39,235 nucleotides of DNA from positions 1-39,235 of the IMG/VR virus record IMGVR_UViG_3300023245_001181, one strand, 5' to 3'. Shown one piece after another: positions 38,771 to 39,235 of this stretch; position 1 is the first letter of the stretch; each line of letters opens with the position of its first letter. Under the pieces are notes generated by a model. That model searched no databases and had not been told where the DNA came from. It saw only the letters and a list, made by a program, of their open reading frames with translations. The translations under genes and the position numbers were made by a program. The DNA is from a virus.

Positions 38771-38779
38771 AATATATAA
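38771..38779 (+). promoter_or_regulatory. Late-promoter-like element AATATATAA upstream of last gene
   Basis: A one-base variant of GATATATAA ending 21 nt before the ATG at 38801, directly after the capsid terminator. Confidence 0.5.
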
Positions 38780-38800
38780 TACAACAACAATAACTCAACT

Positions 38801-39235
38801 ATGAGCAGATTACTAAACTTCGAGACCTTTACTATAATTTCAGAATCAAATGAACATTACTCTAATGAGTTAGATTCATTAACTGAAAGACTTATTGATG
38901 CAATTACAAGTCCACTTAAGTACCGTAAAGTAAAGGCTGCTGGGAAGAAACTGCAAAAGGCACTCGCTACTAAGGCGATGGTCGATGTTGACTTTATAAA
39001 GAAAAGCAAAGGGCTTCCAGTTGAAAAGAAGAATCTTGTTAAAGCTGCCGGCGATGCAAAAAAAGCAGCATACGATGAAACTATAAGTGCATTAAATCAA
39101 TCAATCGATGATGCTGCAACTACGGATGGCCTAAAAGCAATGGCAGCAGTTACTAAAACTACTGCAAGGTTATCAGCTGCAGAAGTTACATTAAAGGGTG
39201 CAAGTAAGGCAGAGGCAAAAGCAATTAATAAACAA
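38801..39235 (+). CDS. Putative internal head protein, 3' end outside window
   Basis: The frame opens at ATG 38801 and remains open for 145 codons to the end of the window. The N-terminus MSRLLNFETFTIISES resembles the capsid-targeting leaders seen elsewhere here (F-x-x-F ... I-S-E|S), with a likely cut after E15. The visible body is strongly Ala- and Lys-rich and helical (KVKAAGKKLQKALATKAM, KKNLVKAAGDAKKAAYDETI), a composition suited to DNA-binding head core proteins. It follows the capsid gene and has its own promoter-like element. Function is unknown. Confidence 0.6.
   Translation, partial: MSRLLNFETFTIISESNEHYSNELDSLTERLIDAITSPLKYRKVKAAGKKLQKALATKAMVDVDFIKKSKGLPVEKKNLVKAAGDAKKAAYDETISALNQSIDDAATTDGLKAMAAVTKTTARLSAAEVTLKGASKAEAKAINKQ

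Noticed and set aside
1-39235. tRNA, rRNA, CRISPR arrays, insertion sequences or attachment sites
   Set aside because: No cloverleaf, spaced short repeats, transposase or flanking inverted repeats were seen by eye; a tRNAscan or covariance search would be decisive.

Overview
The window is a continuous piece of a large, AT-rich tailed-phage genome of the T4 superfamily (myovirus type) that most likely infects a Bacteroidetes host, probably a marine flavobacterium. Every supported gene is on the + strand, packed with short gaps or 1-4 nt overlaps. The T4 kinship comes from recognisable homologues of DNA polymerase gp43 (split), clamp gp45, UvsX, helicase gp41, gp47/gp46, late sigma gp55, gp4, portal gp20, prohead protease gp21 and capsid gp23. 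The Bacteroidetes assignment comes from a type IX secretion (T9SS) type B sorting domain, flavobacterial-style signal peptides, a 58-aa Bacteroidetes-type histone H1 gene, and general scarcity of Shine-Dalgarno sequences.

Layout. 1-0.9 kb: end of a tail-fibre-like gene. 1.0-5.4 kb: dUTPase, N-terminal half of family B DNA polymerase, and a monomeric B12-dependent ribonucleotide reductase. 5.4-8.0 kb: small proteins with T4-style capsid-targeting N-termini, plus KdsA, a Nudix hydrolase and histone H1. 8.1-14.5 kb: a carbohydrate and DNA-modification block (phosphofructokinase-like, two glycosyltransferases, uronate-isomerase-like amidohydrolase, sugar nucleotidyltransferase, C5-cytosine methyltransferase). 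14.6-17.1 kb: sliding clamp and the C-terminal half of the polymerase, interrupted by a mini-intein at motif C. 17.1-20.0 kb: a membrane/secreted cassette including a T9SS cargo, interleaved with capsid-targeted proteins. 20.0-22.7 kb: uvsX broken into two genes, each carrying half of a split intein, with a Vsr-like homing endonuclease gene between them. 22.6-29.0 kb: helicase, a homing endonuclease inserted beside a broken 5' copy of gene 47, intact gp47, and gp46 with a mini-intein in its Walker A loop. 29.0 kb to the end: late/virion genes (two structural proteins, gp55, gp4, a structural protein, portal, a protease-scaffold fusion, major capsid, and an incomplete internal-protein-like gene).

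How the genes fit together. The polymerase halves, clamp, helicase, UvsX and gp46/47 form the replication-recombination machine. dUTPase and NrdJ feed its nucleotide supply. gp55 probably recognises a recurrent GATATATAA-type element found just upstream of structural, capsid-targeted and homing-endonuclease genes but not of the replication genes. The gp21-type protease would mature the capsid and cleave the F-x-E-F-I-x-E-type leaders carried by several small proteins, which are therefore candidate injected proteins. The sugar genes may modify the host surface or phage DNA. The T9SS cassette would place phage proteins on or outside the host cell.

The most unusual items are the trans-spliced UvsX, the polymerase halves 12.5 kb apart, a phage T9SS cargo, the capsid-targeted protein family, and a scaffold apparently nested within a protease-scaffold fusion with its own internal promoter-like element. 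No tRNA, rRNA, CRISPR array or insertion sequence was seen, and no gene-free stretch exceeds 300 bases.
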